Below, in pieces: positions 16,262 to 25,970 of a stretch of DNA of 64,000 nucleotides (positions within the stretch are counted from its first letter, which is position 1; the number at the start of each line of letters is the position of its first letter). The notes below the pieces were generated by a model that was not told where the DNA came from, made no database searches, and saw only the letters and a list, made by a program, of their open reading frames with translations. The translations under genes and the position numbers were made by a program. The DNA is from Asanoa hainanensis (GTDB lineage: Bacteria > Actinomycetota > Actinomycetes > Mycobacteriales > Micromonosporaceae). Where the stretch lies: NCBI RefSeq assembly GCF_900188485.1, contig NZ_FZPH01000005.1, forward strand, positions 416,092 to 480,091. The letters are read 5' to 3'.

Positions 16262-17571
16262 GCCGACACCCCCGCGCCGCCGCGGGCGTAGCCGATGCCC
16301 GCGTACTGCACGCCGGCGGCCGCGATGGCCTCCTCGTCGAGGATCCGCCACGAGTCGTAGATGATCCCCGGGCGGGTGGCGCCCAGCACCGAGTCGATGT
16401 TCAGCGCCCGGTAGTCCGGGTGATCGTTGATGACCAGGACCGCCTCGGACTCGCTGAACGCCTTGTCGAGGCTGACCGGCAGGCCGCCGTACTGGCGGAT
16501 CACGTCGTCGGTGACCATCGGGTCGTGGCCGAGGACCGTGAGCCCCGCCTCGGCGAAGACCGGCATCATCGTGGCGATCGGGGTGCCGCGCATGTCGTCG
16601 GTGGCCGGCCAGCCCTTGTAGGCCCAGCCGAGCACCGCCAGCCGCGCGCCCTGCGTCGTGCCCCGGATCGCGCGGATGCGGTCGACGACGGTGGTCGCCA
16701 CGTGGGTCGGCAGGAACTCGTTGAGGGCGCGGGCGCGGCCGACCAGGAACGGCTCCCGGTCGCCGGCCGACTCGATCATGATGTACGGGTCCTTGGACAG
16801 GCAGCCGCCGCCGACGTAGCCGGGCTTGGCCAGGTCGGGCCGCGGGTAGTCGAGGTTGGTCGCGCGGATCACCTCGAGCGGGTCGAGGCCGTGCCGCTCC
16901 GAGATGAGCGCGATCTCGTTGCCGAACGAGTAGATGAGGTCGGTGTGGCAGTTGTTCGACAGCTTCACCATCTCGGCGGTCTCCAGGTTGGACACCGGCA
17001 CGAGGGAGTTGGCCAGCCCGCCGAAGAACTCGAGGCCCGCGTCGCGGCTGGCGTCGTCGAGGCCGCCGACGACCTGCGGCAGGTCGACGAGCTCCCGCAG
17101 CGCCTGGCCCTGGATCGTGCGCTCCGGCGCCATCACCAGGTGCACGTTGTCACCCCACGCCTCGCGCAGGGCGGGCAGCACGACCCGCCGGGTGGTGCCG
17201 ACCGGCACCGTGCTGCGGACGACCACGAGGGTGCCCGGGGCGCACTGCTCGGCGACGAACCGGGCCGAGGCGGCCAGGTTGGTCAGGTTCGGCCGGTGGG
17301 TCTGCTCGTCGACCGGGGTCGAGACGCAGATGACGACGACGTCCACACCGGACTTCGGCAGGTCGGCGGCGACGAAGATGGAGCTGCCCACGTGCTCCTG
17401 GAAAGCCTCGGCCACACCCGGTTCGAAGATGTGGGGCTTGCCTTTGCTGAGCTGGTCGATAACGGTGGGCTGGACGTCGACGCCGTGGACGACGAAGCCC
17501 TTGCGGGCGAGCGCGGCGGTCAGGGTGAGGCCGACATAGCCCATCCCGACGACACCAACAGACGTGGGCAT
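16258..17571 (-). CDS. Nucleotide-sugar 6-dehydrogenase (UDP-glucose/UDP-HexNAc dehydrogenase family)
   Basis: 437 residues. It oxidises C6 of a UDP-sugar to a uronic acid in two NAD-dependent steps. N-terminal Rossmann motif GVVGMGYVGLT, the central LSNNCHTDLIYSFGNEIA helix, catalytic Cys in GYVGGGCLSKDPY, and a C-terminal Rossmann-like domain with LGWAYKG. The GGGCLSKD context suggests the WecC/N-acetyl-hexosamine branch as much as UDP-glucose dehydrogenase. ATG 17571 follows GAAGGAG by ten bases. Its presence predicts an acidic sugar or a pentose precursor in the polymer. Confidence 0.88.
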   Translation of the reverse strand: MPTSVGVVGMGYVGLTLTAALARKGFVVHGVDVQPTVIDQLSKGKPHIFEPGVAEAFQEHVGSSIFVAADLPKSGVDVVVICVSTPVDEQTHRPNLTNLAASARFVAEQCAPGTLVVVRSTVPVGTTRRVVLPALREAWGDNVHLVMAPERTIQGQALRELVDLPQVVGGLDDASRDAGLEFFGGLANSLVPVSNLETAEMVKLSNNCHTDLIYSFGNEIALISERHGLDPLEVIRATNLDYPRPDLAKPGYVGGGCLSKDPYIMIESAGDREPFLVGRARALNEFLPTHVATTVVDRIRAIRGTTQGARLAVLGWAYKGWPATDDMRGTPIATMMPVFAEAGLTVLGHDPMVTDDVIRQYGGLPVSLDKAFSESEAVLVINDHPDYRALNIDSVLGATRPGIIYDSWRILDEEAIAAAGVQYAGIGYARGGAGVSA

Positions 17572-17591
17572 AACGGTGTAGCTCCTTCGAA

Positions 17592-18551
17592 CTAGGGGCG
17601 GTCGAGTTCGCGGACGGTGACGCAGCCGGCGAATCCTTCGGCGGCGTACCGGTCCTTGGCGGTGCGGATGTTGTCGGCGTCGACGGCGTAGTCGACGGCG
17701 AGCACGAGCTTGCCGGCGGCGCGCAGGGCGCGCGTTTCGGCGAGGTTCCCCGCACACCAGCTCTTGGTGCACGGCTTGTCGGTGGCGAGGAAGAACAGTT
17801 CCTCCATGCCGATTCCGTCGATCGCGGCGGTGTAGCCGCGTTGGTGGCGCAGCTCCGGCGAGTTCTGCGGGAACACACCGAAATCGGCAGAGCGCGCCTT
17901 GGCGTACGCGCTGATCCGGGTGATCAACCCGGCCATTCCGGCGGCCAGGCTCTCCCGGCTGGCACCGGGAACAAGGTCGAGATCGATCTCCTCGTACGCG
18001 AGGGGCGTGTCGAGGTACATGCCGTCGAACCCGGCCTTCAACGCCTGGTCGATGCGGGGCCGGACCGCGATCTCCCACCAGGGCTCTTCCCAGAAGCACA
18101 CGAAGTGCTCCTCCGGCCAGTCGTCCCAGCGGTTGAGCACCAGGCCGTTGTCAAGCGTCGCCCGGTATTCCGGTCGGAAGTCCTCGATGCTGCCGATCTC
18201 GAAATACGCGAGCACCCGCTTTCCCGAATCACGGACAGCCTTGATCTCGTCGGCCCGGAAGAAGTCCGACTTGGCGTCCCGGGCCAGGTCGATCACCGCG
18301 AGGTCCTGCGGCGCGGCGGCGACCGCGTCGAGCCCGCCGCCCTTGTATCCCTGGAGCTGGTAGAGCCAGGTCTTGACCGAGGTCCAGGGAGTACGCGCGC
18401 GGGTCGCCGGCAAAGCGTCGACCTTGGCCGGCGTGTCCAGTCCCTGTGTCGAGCACGCGGCGGTCACCTCGGGCTCATCGGCGCACGCCGGCACGGCCGT
18501 GATCACCACCACGGCTACGCCCAGGCAGGCCAGCATGCGTCGACCCCACAT
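17592..18551 (-). CDS. Secreted GH114-type endo-alpha-1,4-polygalactosaminidase-like protein
   Basis: 319 residues. A signal sequence (MLACLGVAVVVITAVPAC) ends at a Cys, so it may be a lipoprotein, though the lipobox VPAC is not ideal. The mature part has GH114 hallmarks: WLYQLQGYKGG, VLAYFEIGSIEDFRPEY, and GFDGMYLDTPLAYEE with the acidic residues of the barrel. The family includes the PelA hydrolase domain and fungal Ega3. Here the hydrolase is separate from the deacetylase encoded at the start of the operon. It probably trims or releases the polymer outside the membrane. Confidence 0.82.
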   Translation of the reverse strand: MWGRRMLACLGVAVVVITAVPACADEPEVTAACSTQGLDTPAKVDALPATRARTPWTSVKTWLYQLQGYKGGGLDAVAAAPQDLAVIDLARDAKSDFFRADEIKAVRDSGKRVLAYFEIGSIEDFRPEYRATLDNGLVLNRWDDWPEEHFVCFWEEPWWEIAVRPRIDQALKAGFDGMYLDTPLAYEEIDLDLVPGASRESLAAGMAGLITRISAYAKARSADFGVFPQNSPELRHQRGYTAAIDGIGMEELFFLATDKPCTKSWCAGNLAETRALRAAGKLVLAVDYAVDADNIRTAKDRYAAEGFAGCVTVRELDRP

Positions 18552-18554
18552 CGG

Positions 18555-19439
18555 TCAACTCCCCCCGACCCCGGTCCACACGTCCCACAGCGAGTCGCCG
18601 AGGGAATGCACCGGCTGCCAGCCGAGCACGGCCCGCGCGCGGGAGACGTCGCCGAGCATCCAGTTGACGGCGGCCGAGCGGGCCGGGCCGAGACCGCGTT
18701 CGCGGAGCTCGCCCGACCAGCCGGACACCTTCACGAGCAGCTCCACGGCCTCGCGGCTGGTCACCGCGGTGCCGCTGGCCACGTTGAACACCCGGGCCGC
18801 CGGGTCGGTCACGGTCACTGCGGCCGTCACCGCCGCCGCCGCGTCGCGGACGTCGACGAAGTCGCGGTACGCGCCGAGCGCCGCCAGCGTCACGTGGTCG
18901 GCGTCGTCGCGCGCGGCGTCTCGGATCAGGACGGCGGCCCGGCCGAGCAGGTTGTCCGGGTGCATGCCGGCGCCGACCGGGTTGAACACCCGCATCGTGA
19001 TGCCGTCGACCCGGCCCGCGGCGGTGGCCAGGCCGAGCAGGCGGGTCGCGGCCAGGTGGCTCGCGCCGTACTCGCTGACCGGTTCGCACGGGTCGGTCTC
19101 GGAGACCGCGACGCCGTCGGGCACGACGCCGTACTCGGCGGCCGAGCCGAGCCGGACCAGCCGCGCGCCGGGCGCGGCCGCCGCGACGGCCTCGATGAGC
19201 TTGGCCGTGACCAGCGTGTTGGCCAGCGTAAGGTCGTAGCCGCTGCCGCTGAGCCGGCCGGTGCAGTTCACCACCGCGTCCGGCGCCGACGCGCGCACCA
19301 GGTCGGTCAGCTCGTCGACCCCGGCGGCGACCAGGTCACAGCGCGCGCGGCCCGGGCAGTCGACCGAGGCCACGGCGGCCAGCGCCGCGCGGACCCGGCC
19401 GCCGAGGAAGCCCGACGCGCCGAACAACAGGACCCTCAT
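18555..19439 (-). CDS. NAD-dependent epimerase/dehydratase family protein with YxxxH motif
   Basis: 294 residues, extended SDR with the motif [10 protein letters not shown]. The catalytic segment is [12 protein letters not shown]: the Tyr is present but the normally invariant Lys is His. The Ser in LGSAAEYG is retained. The product may be a catalytically altered epimerase or reductase. ATG 19439 overlaps the nucleotidyltransferase stop (ATGA); 3 bases separate its stop from the GH114 gene. A role in making the sugar precursor is inferred from the operon. Confidence 0.82.
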   Translation of the reverse strand: MRVLLFGASGFLGGRVRAALAAVASVDCPGRARCDLVAAGVDELTDLVRASAPDAVVNCTGRLSGSGYDLTLANTLVTAKLIEAVAAAAPGARLVRLGSAAEYGVVPDGVAVSETDPCEPVSEYGASHLAATRLLGLATAAGRVDGITMRVFNPVGAGMHPDNLLGRAAVLIRDAARDDADHVTLAALGAYRDFVDVRDAAAAVTAAVTVTDPAARVFNVASGTAVTSREAVELLVKVSGWSGELRERGLGPARSAAVNWMLGDVSRARAVLGWQPVHSLGDSLWDVWTGVGGS

Positions 19440-20164
19440 GCGGCCACCCCGGCACGCGTGGGCAGCAGTATCGGCTCGAGCTCGTTGAACGTGCGGTTGG
19501 CCTCGTCGTAGTCCTCGGGCCGACCGATGTCGAGCCAGAAGCCGTCGAACGCGTACGTCGACGGGTAGGAGCCCTGGCCGACCAGGTCGAGGATGAGCTC
19601 GTCGAAGCCGAACGAGAGCCCCGCCGGGTACGGAGCGAGCGTCTGGCGGGACATGCCGTAGACGCCCATGCTCACGGGGTAGTGGTAGCTGGGCTTCTCG
19701 GTGAACCCGACGATCCGGCCGCTCTCCAGCCCCAGCACGCCGAAGTCGATCTTGACGGTCCGGGTGTACGTCGCCACGGTCAGCGGCGCACCGGACAGCA
19801 TGTGGTGCTCCATCAGGTCGCCGTAGTGCAGGTCGGTGAGCACGTCGCCGTTCATCACCAGGAACCGTTCCGGCAGGCGGTCGGTCAGGCCGAACAGCGG
19901 CCCGACCGTCGACAGTGGAACGGTCTCCTCGACGTAGTCCACCCGCAGGCCCCACCGGCGTCCGTCGGCGACGAACGCCTTGATGAGGTGGCCCAGGTGG
20001 TTGATGGCGATGGTGACCGACCGGAAGCCCTGGTCGGAGAGCTGTTGCAGGATGATTTCGAGAATCGCGTAGCGTTCGCCTATCGGAACCAAGGGCTTCG
20101 GTAAGGCCGTCGTGTACGGCCGTAGGCGCACACCCTTTCCACCGGCAAGGATCACCGCATGCAT
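19436..20164 (-). CDS. Sugar-nucleotide pyrophosphorylase-like nucleotidyltransferase
   Basis: About 242 residues, starting [18 protein letters not shown], the nucleotide-binding loop of RmlA/GlmU/ManC-type transferases. Further motifs are [29 protein letters not shown] and [17 protein letters not shown]. It should form an NDP-sugar from a sugar-1-phosphate. The ATG at 20164 has GGGGG upstream; an in-frame ATG at 20182 overlaps the preceding stop (TGATG) and could be the true coupled start. The product would feed the polymer made by the PelF-like enzyme. Confidence 0.88.
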   Translation of the reverse strand: MHAVILAGGKGVRLRPYTTALPKPLVPIGERYAILEIILQQLSDQGFRSVTIAINHLGHLIKAFVADGRRWGLRVDYVEETVPLSTVGPLFGLTDRLPERFLVMNGDVLTDLHYGDLMEHHMLSGAPLTVATYTRTVKIDFGVLGLESGRIVGFTEKPSYHYPVSMGVYGMSRQTLAPYPAGLSFGFDELILDLVGQGSYPSTYAFDGFWLDIGRPEDYDEANRTFNELEPILLPTRAGVAA

Positions 20165-20181
20165 GTTGAACCCCCAGTTCA

Positions 20182-21699
20182 TCAGCGGTAGCGCGAGACC
20201 TGGCCCAGCACCGGAGTAAGACCCACCAGCAGGAGGATCTGCAGCAGCACGGCACTGCCCAGATAGAAGAAGGTCGTGGGTACGTCGGATGACGCCCCGA
20301 TGAGGTGCGGCGTGCCGAGGCTCGCCGCGATGGCCACCGTCAGGCAGCCACAGAGCCAGCCGTAGCGCAGTTGCCCGGCGAGGACGAACGCCGTCAGGTA
20401 GGCGCCCGCCATCGCGATCTGCGCACCGGCCATGGCCAGAGCGTCGGGGCTGAGTCGGCCGAACGACCACAGCCCCCAGCAGATGGCCGTCGCGAACACG
20501 GCTGTCGCCAGCCAGCACGCGGCCAGGTTGCCGGCCAGCAGCAGCCAGACCCGGCTTTGGAACTCCCGTGGGTAGCGGACCCGGGTCAGCAGGCGCCGGG
20601 CCTCTTCCATGAAGCGGCGGGACCGCCACTCCACCACACCCATGGTCACGATGAGAGCGAGCACGACCAGGACGACGTCCACATTCGACAGCAGGTACGG
20701 GACCTGGGCGTGCAGCAGGAACACCGCGGCGAGCGCGCTGTAGAGCAGGACCCAGGCCAGCGGACCGATCCGGCCGCGGAACAGCCCGCGCGGCCCGCCG
20801 ATCGCCGAGACCGTGCGCCCCTTGCCGGCCCGCAACGCGAACCAGATGCCGGCGGCGAGAGCGGCGCCGACGCACGCGGACACGGTGCCCAGGGCCCAGA
20901 CGAGCTGGATGTCGCCCAGGAGATAGCCGATCCCGAGCACCGCGGCGGGTGCCGTGAGCAGCGCCAGCCAGAGCTCCAGTTTGTAGAAGACCAGGGCGGT
21001 GCTGGCCATCTGGTACGCCATGACGCCCGGCACGAGCGCGGCGGCGGTGACGCCGCCGCCGACCGCCATGGTCACGCCGAGGCCGGCGAGGGCCGCGACC
21101 ACCATGCCGATCCCCGTGGACCAGGCGAGCACCCGGCCCGCGGTCAGGTCGTCGTCGACGTTGAGGCACTGGAAGGCCAGCCAGCTCGCGCCGGCCGCCC
21201 AGACCCAGCCCAGCACGCCGGCCACCAGCAGCGCGACCACCAGCACCTGGGGCGCGATCACGGCGGCCACGGCCGGGAACAGCGCACCCGGCAGCAGGTA
21301 GAGCGCGCCGTGGGCGATCTCCCGGGCGGCCCGCCCCGGGTCGCGCAGCGGCGCGGCCACCGGCCGCAGCCGGCGCACGCCGCCACCGGCCCGGCGGAAC
21401 ACCTCTTCGGCGAGGTAGAACACGTCGGTGAAGCCGAACACCGCCCGGGCCACCCGGTCGGTGATCCCGTCGGCCTCGAGCAGCGCCGCGACCTGGAGGG
21501 CGTCGACCGCCCGACCGGCCGTCTCCCGGACCCGGTCGACCAGTGCGTCCAGCGGGTCGCCGGTGACGGCGACGCCCTCGATCACCGGCGGCGATGCGAC
21601 CGCCGTGCCGCTGATGTTGATCGCGAGGGTGGCGTCGGCCGCCACCTCTCGGGCCGCGGCGATGATGGGCGCGCGCGGCTGCCCCGATGTGAGGGTCAT
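20182..21699 (-). CDS. Multi-pass membrane protein, PelG-like exopolysaccharide exporter candidate
   Basis: 505 residues. An N-terminal cytoplasmic region of about 110 residues ([27 protein letters not shown]) is followed by about a dozen hydrophobic segments to the C-terminus. Size, topology and position right after the PelF-like synthase match PelG, the MATE-like Wzx-type partner of PelF. The sequence itself has no short motif that proves PelG identity. ATG 21699 overlaps the PelF-like stop by ATGA. Confidence 0.65.
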   Translation of the reverse strand: MTLTSGQPRAPIIAAAREVAADATLAINISGTAVASPPVIEGVAVTGDPLDALVDRVRETAGRAVDALQVAALLEADGITDRVARAVFGFTDVFYLAEEVFRRAGGGVRRLRPVAAPLRDPGRAAREIAHGALYLLPGALFPAVAAVIAPQVLVVALLVAGVLGWVWAAGASWLAFQCLNVDDDLTAGRVLAWSTGIGMVVAALAGLGVTMAVGGGVTAAALVPGVMAYQMASTALVFYKLELWLALLTAPAAVLGIGYLLGDIQLVWALGTVSACVGAALAAGIWFALRAGKGRTVSAIGGPRGLFRGRIGPLAWVLLYSALAAVFLLHAQVPYLLSNVDVVLVVLALIVTMGVVEWRSRRFMEEARRLLTRVRYPREFQSRVWLLLAGNLAACWLATAVFATAICWGLWSFGRLSPDALAMAGAQIAMAGAYLTAFVLAGQLRYGWLCGCLTVAIAASLGTPHLIGASSDVPTTFFYLGSAVLLQILLLVGLTPVLGQVSRYR

Positions 21700-23348
21700 G
21701 CGGCCTGCTCCGCGGAGTCGACCTCGGACTGGGCGACCCGCCCGACGTAGCGGGCGGCGGCGCGGCCGACATGTGGCGCGTCGGACGCGGCCGGCTCGAC
21801 CGGCTCGGCTGACTCGGGCGTCTCCGGGTCGGCCGTGATCTCGCGGGCGACCCGCCCGACATAGCGGGAGATGGCCACGCGACCCACGTACACCTTCTCG
21901 GACTCGGCCGGCGCCGGCTCGGCGGTGAGCTCGGGGTTCGACAGCCGCTCGTAGAGGTTGCGGTACGCGTCGATCGACTGGGCCAGCGTGAACCGTTCGA
22001 GCACGCGGTTGCGCGCCTTGGCGGCCAGCTCGTGCCGGAGGGCCGCGTCGTCGAGGAGCCGGACGCAGGCCTCGGCCACCGCTGCCGCGTCGCGCGGTGC
22101 GACCACGTACCCGGCGTCGCCGACAGCTTCCGAGACTCCCCCGACGTTGGTGCAGACCACTGTGCGTCCGCACGCCATCGCCTCGACCACCGTGTACGGG
22201 AAACCTTCCGAGATGCTGGTCAGGGCGACGATGCTGCCGCTGTGGTACGCCTGGACCATGTCCTCGATGCGCCCTTCGAGCACCGCGGCGCCCGTCACGC
22301 CGAGCTCCTCGATCAGGTCGACGCAGCTGTCGTGGTACGCCTCGTTGCCGTGCGGCGTGCCGCCGAACATCCGCAGCCGGGCGTCCGGCAGCTTCTCTCG
22401 TACGATGGCGAACGCCCTGATCAAGGTGTGCAGGTCCTTGAGCGGGTCGATGCGGCCGGCGAACACGATCGTCGGCTCCGGCGGCTCTTCCAGGGCAGGC
22501 GGGAACGACTCCGGCGCGACCCCGTTGTACATCGTCCACATGCGATCCGGCTCGGCGCCGTTGCGTAGCTGCCAGCGCCGGTTGTAGCTGGAGTGCGGCG
22601 CCAGGGCGTCGCAGGCCAGGTAGGCACCGCCGGCCAGGCACCGGAAGAAGTTGAGGATCAGCACCTTCACGGGGTGCGGCGTGTCCTCCTCGAGGTACGA
22701 GATGTAGCGCTCGCGCAGGTAGATGCCGTGCTCGGAGAGCAGCAGCGGCGTGCCGTGCGTCCACTTGGCGACCAGGCCGGGCAGCATCGACAGGCCGTTC
22801 ATCGAGGCGTGCACGACGTCGGCCTCGACGGCCGGCATCGACAGCGGCCGCAGCATGTGCTCCAGCGACCAGGCGCCCTGCGTGGCGTCGGCCAGGGTCA
22901 GCCCGTCCGCCTGGATCGTGTGCCAGGCGTCCATCATCATCGCCAGCGCGCGGTTCGACATCATCGCCGCCGACAGGTCGCCGCCGGACGCCGCGTACTG
23001 GTGCAGCCCGCGCAGCGCGTTGAGGAACCGCATGTTCTCGCGGATGGCCCGCTCCGGCCGCGGGTCCAACGGCGTGACCAGGCTCAGCAGGAACTCCTGG
23101 TACGGCTCGGTGAACTCGGGCGGGGGGACGCCCCGGCGGCGGTCGCCGCCGGGGCCCCACAACGGAATCGATGTCACCGCGTCGAGGTTCTCGGGCAGCC
23201 GCCAAACCGGCCGCTCCGAGTTGTCGACGGTGAGTGCCACCATCTCCCACCGGTAGTCGGAGAGCCCGCGCATCAGCTGGTCACACCAGACACTGACGCC
23301 ACCCATGGCGAACGGGTAGGTGCCCTCCGACACCAGCGCTACTTTCAT
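21696..23348 (-). CDS. PelF-like family 4 glycosyltransferase with repeated C-terminal tail
   Basis: 550 residues. Cytosolic GT-B enzyme: N-terminal [18 protein letters not shown] and the diagnostic segment [15 protein letters not shown] are typical of PelF, the synthase of the Pel polysaccharide. The nucleotide-sugar site has the pattern [18 protein letters not shown]. After the catalytic domain, residues about 482-550 form a tail carrying four copies of a YVGRVA-like hexapeptide (487, 496, 526, 534). ATG 23348 overlaps the deacetylase stop. It should use UDP-HexNAc to elongate the chain. Confidence 0.88.
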   Translation of the reverse strand: MKVALVSEGTYPFAMGGVSVWCDQLMRGLSDYRWEMVALTVDNSERPVWRLPENLDAVTSIPLWGPGGDRRRGVPPPEFTEPYQEFLLSLVTPLDPRPERAIRENMRFLNALRGLHQYAASGGDLSAAMMSNRALAMMMDAWHTIQADGLTLADATQGAWSLEHMLRPLSMPAVEADVVHASMNGLSMLPGLVAKWTHGTPLLLSEHGIYLRERYISYLEEDTPHPVKVLILNFFRCLAGGAYLACDALAPHSSYNRRWQLRNGAEPDRMWTMYNGVAPESFPPALEEPPEPTIVFAGRIDPLKDLHTLIRAFAIVREKLPDARLRMFGGTPHGNEAYHDSCVDLIEELGVTGAAVLEGRIEDMVQAYHSGSIVALTSISEGFPYTVVEAMACGRTVVCTNVGGVSEAVGDAGYVVAPRDAAAVAEACVRLLDDAALRHELAAKARNRVLERFTLAQSIDAYRNLYERLSNPELTAEPAPAESEKVYVGRVAISRYVGRVAREITADPETPESAEPVEPAASDAPHVGRAAARYVGRVAQSEVDSAEQAA

Positions 23349-25519
23349 GACCGAGGACTCGCGATGACGGTCGTCGTGCCGCCGGCGGTCATGGTCAGGG
23401 TCGAGGTGCGCTCGGCACCGTAGGTGGTGTAACCGGCCGCGCTGGCACCGGTGATGATCAGCGGGCCCGCCGTCGGCGAACTGGCCGTGATGGTGCCGGT
23501 CACCGGGTCGTAGACCGCGTTGGCGCCCGCCGAGGTCAGCGACGCGTGCCGGGTGCGGTTCTTGACGTTGGCGGCCAGCGTCGCCCAGTCGAGGCAGAGT
23601 AACGGCACCTTGTAGAGGGCCGAGTATTTCTGCATCACGGTGGACGTCCAGTCGGTGACCAGGGTCTCGCCGGCGCCGTAGTCCTTGACGTTGGCGATGT
23701 GCATCGTGTGCGCGTAGATCGAGCCGGTGGCCACGTGACCCAGGGCCACGTTGGTCTCGTAGTCCCGCATCTGCGCGTACGTCTGGTCGACCGGGAAGAA
23801 CGGGAACCGGCCGTTCGGGCCGTAGAACGAGTTGTAGAAGTGGGTCTGCTCGTCCGGCGTGGTCGTGTGGTAGGCGATGTTCGTCGGCCAGTCCGGCACG
23901 ATCATGATGCTGGGCTCGAGCGGGTGGTCGATGCCGCAGTTGAAGCACGACGGCACGTGGCTGGCGAACGACATGTTGCCGTGCACGTACTGGACGCCGT
24001 TGTCACGGGCGGCCTGCAGGAAGTTGAGGTTCGACGCGGCCAGCCCGTAGTCGGTGGGCGGACCGGTGTCGTCGTTCGGGTCGGGGTTGTAGACGCCCAG
24101 GCCCGAGTACTCGCCCGTCTTGAGCACGCTGTTCGGCTGCGAGATGGAGAACAGCGAGGCCAGGGTGCGGTTCTGGGTGATCTCGGCCGCGCTCTCCGCG
24201 TACGTGGTGAAGTTCAGCTCCGGGTGCGTGTACGTGTGGTTCAGCCACCGGAAGTCGTTCTTCAGGCAGCGGCTCGTGGACGTGAGCGTCTCGACGCCGC
24301 CGTTGGGGCTACAGGTGGTGTTCGACAGCAGGTTCGCGTCGGCGCCGTTGTAGGCCAGGTTGTAGCGGAACGTGTTGGCCAGCGGGTTCGCGGCGCGCAG
24401 CGCGTTCTGCTTCTCGCGCAGGTTGTAGGCGTCGTGGCCCGAGACCTCGTAGGGCGGGTCGCTCACGACGACGCCGTCCGGCAGGGTGTAGTGGTCAGCG
24501 GAGTTGAACCAGTCGTCGATGTCGACCTGGAGGTAGTGCCGCTGGTTGCCGAGGTACATGCCGCGGCTGGCCCAGCGGAACAGGCCGTACGCGAGCAGGT
24601 TGCTCTGCATGAGGTACTGGTTCGACGTGAACGTCAGCGCGGCGCGCTGCCGGCCGTCGGTGGAGTTCGTCTGCACGCCGAGGATGTCGGCGCCGCTCTG
24701 CAGGATGGCGCTCGCGTTGCAGCCGGCGGCGATGCGCGTCTTGTAGACGTACGACTGCTGGATGTTGATCGTCGCGGTGGTCTTGAGGTCGTCGAACAGC
24801 GCCTGCCCGGCCGTCGGCAGCGTGGCCGCGAGCGGGGTGTCACCGACCGAGACCTCGGACGACGCGGTGAGGCAGTAGTCCTCGGGCCAGGTGCCGTAGC
24901 TGGTGTACAGCGCGGCCTGCCGGATGTTGAAGTCGCGCTCGTAGGCCCACAGCGTGTTCCACTCGGTGGGGTCGAGGCCGCTGACGAAGCTGCCGCCGCC
25001 GGCGTCGTAGAGCAGCGAGCTGCTCGTCAGCAGGATCGCGTTGTACTTGCCGACGCCGTCCGGCCGCACCAGGTCGGCGGCGGTCAGCGGGGCGGTCTTC
25101 GAATAGAGGACGTCGTACGAGGCACCGACCCGGTCGACGGTCTGCTTCCAGGTGGCCACGCCCCAGTCAGCCGCGTCGACGCCCACGATGAGGGCGCGCA
25201 GCTGGTACTTGGGCGGGACGGTCAGGGCGGTGACGGTGCGGGACGGGCCCTTGAGGCCCGTGGCCGGCGGAAGTGCGGCGGCCTGCGCGCGGTTGACCCG
25301 GACCGAGCCGCTGACCTTGGGCAGCGGCTTGCCGGGCTTGGCGCGGGGCGGTGCGACGACGCCGCGGACGACACCGTGTTGGTGTTCGTGGCTGTCCGCC
25401 TTGGCCGTCGGGCCGGCGTTCGCGGGGGTCGCACCCGCGAGCAGCAGCAGCGGTACGCAGATGGCGGACACCAGGCGTACCGACGGACTATGGATGAATT
25501 TTCTCGCAACCCCACTCAT
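23345..25519 (-). CDS. Secreted PelA-type polysaccharide deacetylase
   Basis: 724 residues, first gene of the operon. ATG 25519 follows GGAGAG; the signal peptide ends near ANA35. The protein has an N-terminal Rossmann-like region (YQLRALIVGVDAADWG, about 105-330) then a deacetylase core with DIDDW (333-337) and the metal-ligand pair His428/His432 in NHTYTHPEL. This layout matches the deacetylase part of PelA, which removes acetyl groups from the N-acetylated chain. The last 80 residues form a small beta-rich domain. The GH114 domain fused to PelA in Pseudomonas is absent and encoded separately at 17592. Confidence 0.82.
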   Translation of the reverse strand: MSGVARKFIHSPSVRLVSAICVPLLLLAGATPANAGPTAKADSHEHQHGVVRGVVAPPRAKPGKPLPKVSGSVRVNRAQAAALPPATGLKGPSRTVTALTVPPKYQLRALIVGVDAADWGVATWKQTVDRVGASYDVLYSKTAPLTAADLVRPDGVGKYNAILLTSSSLLYDAGGGSFVSGLDPTEWNTLWAYERDFNIRQAALYTSYGTWPEDYCLTASSEVSVGDTPLAATLPTAGQALFDDLKTTATINIQQSYVYKTRIAAGCNASAILQSGADILGVQTNSTDGRQRAALTFTSNQYLMQSNLLAYGLFRWASRGMYLGNQRHYLQVDIDDWFNSADHYTLPDGVVVSDPPYEVSGHDAYNLREKQNALRAANPLANTFRYNLAYNGADANLLSNTTCSPNGGVETLTSTSRCLKNDFRWLNHTYTHPELNFTTYAESAAEITQNRTLASLFSISQPNSVLKTGEYSGLGVYNPDPNDDTGPPTDYGLAASNLNFLQAARDNGVQYVHGNMSFASHVPSCFNCGIDHPLEPSIMIVPDWPTNIAYHTTTPDEQTHFYNSFYGPNGRFPFFPVDQTYAQMRDYETNVALGHVATGSIYAHTMHIANVKDYGAGETLVTDWTSTVMQKYSALYKVPLLCLDWATLAANVKNRTRHASLTSAGANAVYDPVTGTITASSPTAGPLIITGASAAGYTTYGAERTSTLTMTAGGTTTVIASPRS

Positions 25520-25970
25520 GCTGACTCTCCAAGCAATTTCGACAGCGGCGGTCGCCAAAGCGCGGCCATTTTCGGACTTGAATTCCGCGGCGCGAATAGC
25601 GTTGCATCCGGTACGGGATGATGCGCGAACCAAAGTCGGAATCCCGACGCTGCGACTGGCCGTTCGGCGGGCGATCCACTCCGAGCGCCCCGCCGCCATC
25701 CCCTTTCGGGGCCAAGCTTCCCGAGATGATCAGGTAAATCATGACCATCCACACCGGACGCTCGGGGCCGTGGGGGTCGCGCCCGCGTGAATGACTCTAC
25801 ATCGGACTGAATCGGGTCAGGCCGGACGAAAAACGGGCGACGCCGGTCAACCAGAAAAGTCCGGCTTTGCGCTATAGCAAAGAAGTTGGTGGCGCTTTAT
25901 GGGACAAAGCGCCGTCAATTCCCGGCACAGCACTCAAGACATCGAAGATCACGATACTTTGTAAACTCGA
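25520..25970. promoter_or_regulatory. Operon-upstream intergenic region with two hairpins
   Basis: A 450-base stretch without a gene, visibly richer in A/T than its surroundings, between the Pel-like operon (which starts at 25519) and the next minus-strand gene (stop at 25971). It holds two perfect hairpins: CTTTGC-N6-GCAAAG (25865-25882) and GGCGCTTT-N7-AAAGCGCC (25891-25913). The latter may terminate the 25971 gene. The part nearest 25519 should contain the operon promoter, but I cannot place -10/-35 boxes with confidence. Confidence 0.5.

Noticed and set aside
20305..21750. A 481-codon plus-strand open frame
   Set aside because: Antisense to the membrane protein, hydrophilic Gln/Arg/Ala-rich, typical mirror of hydrophobic codons.
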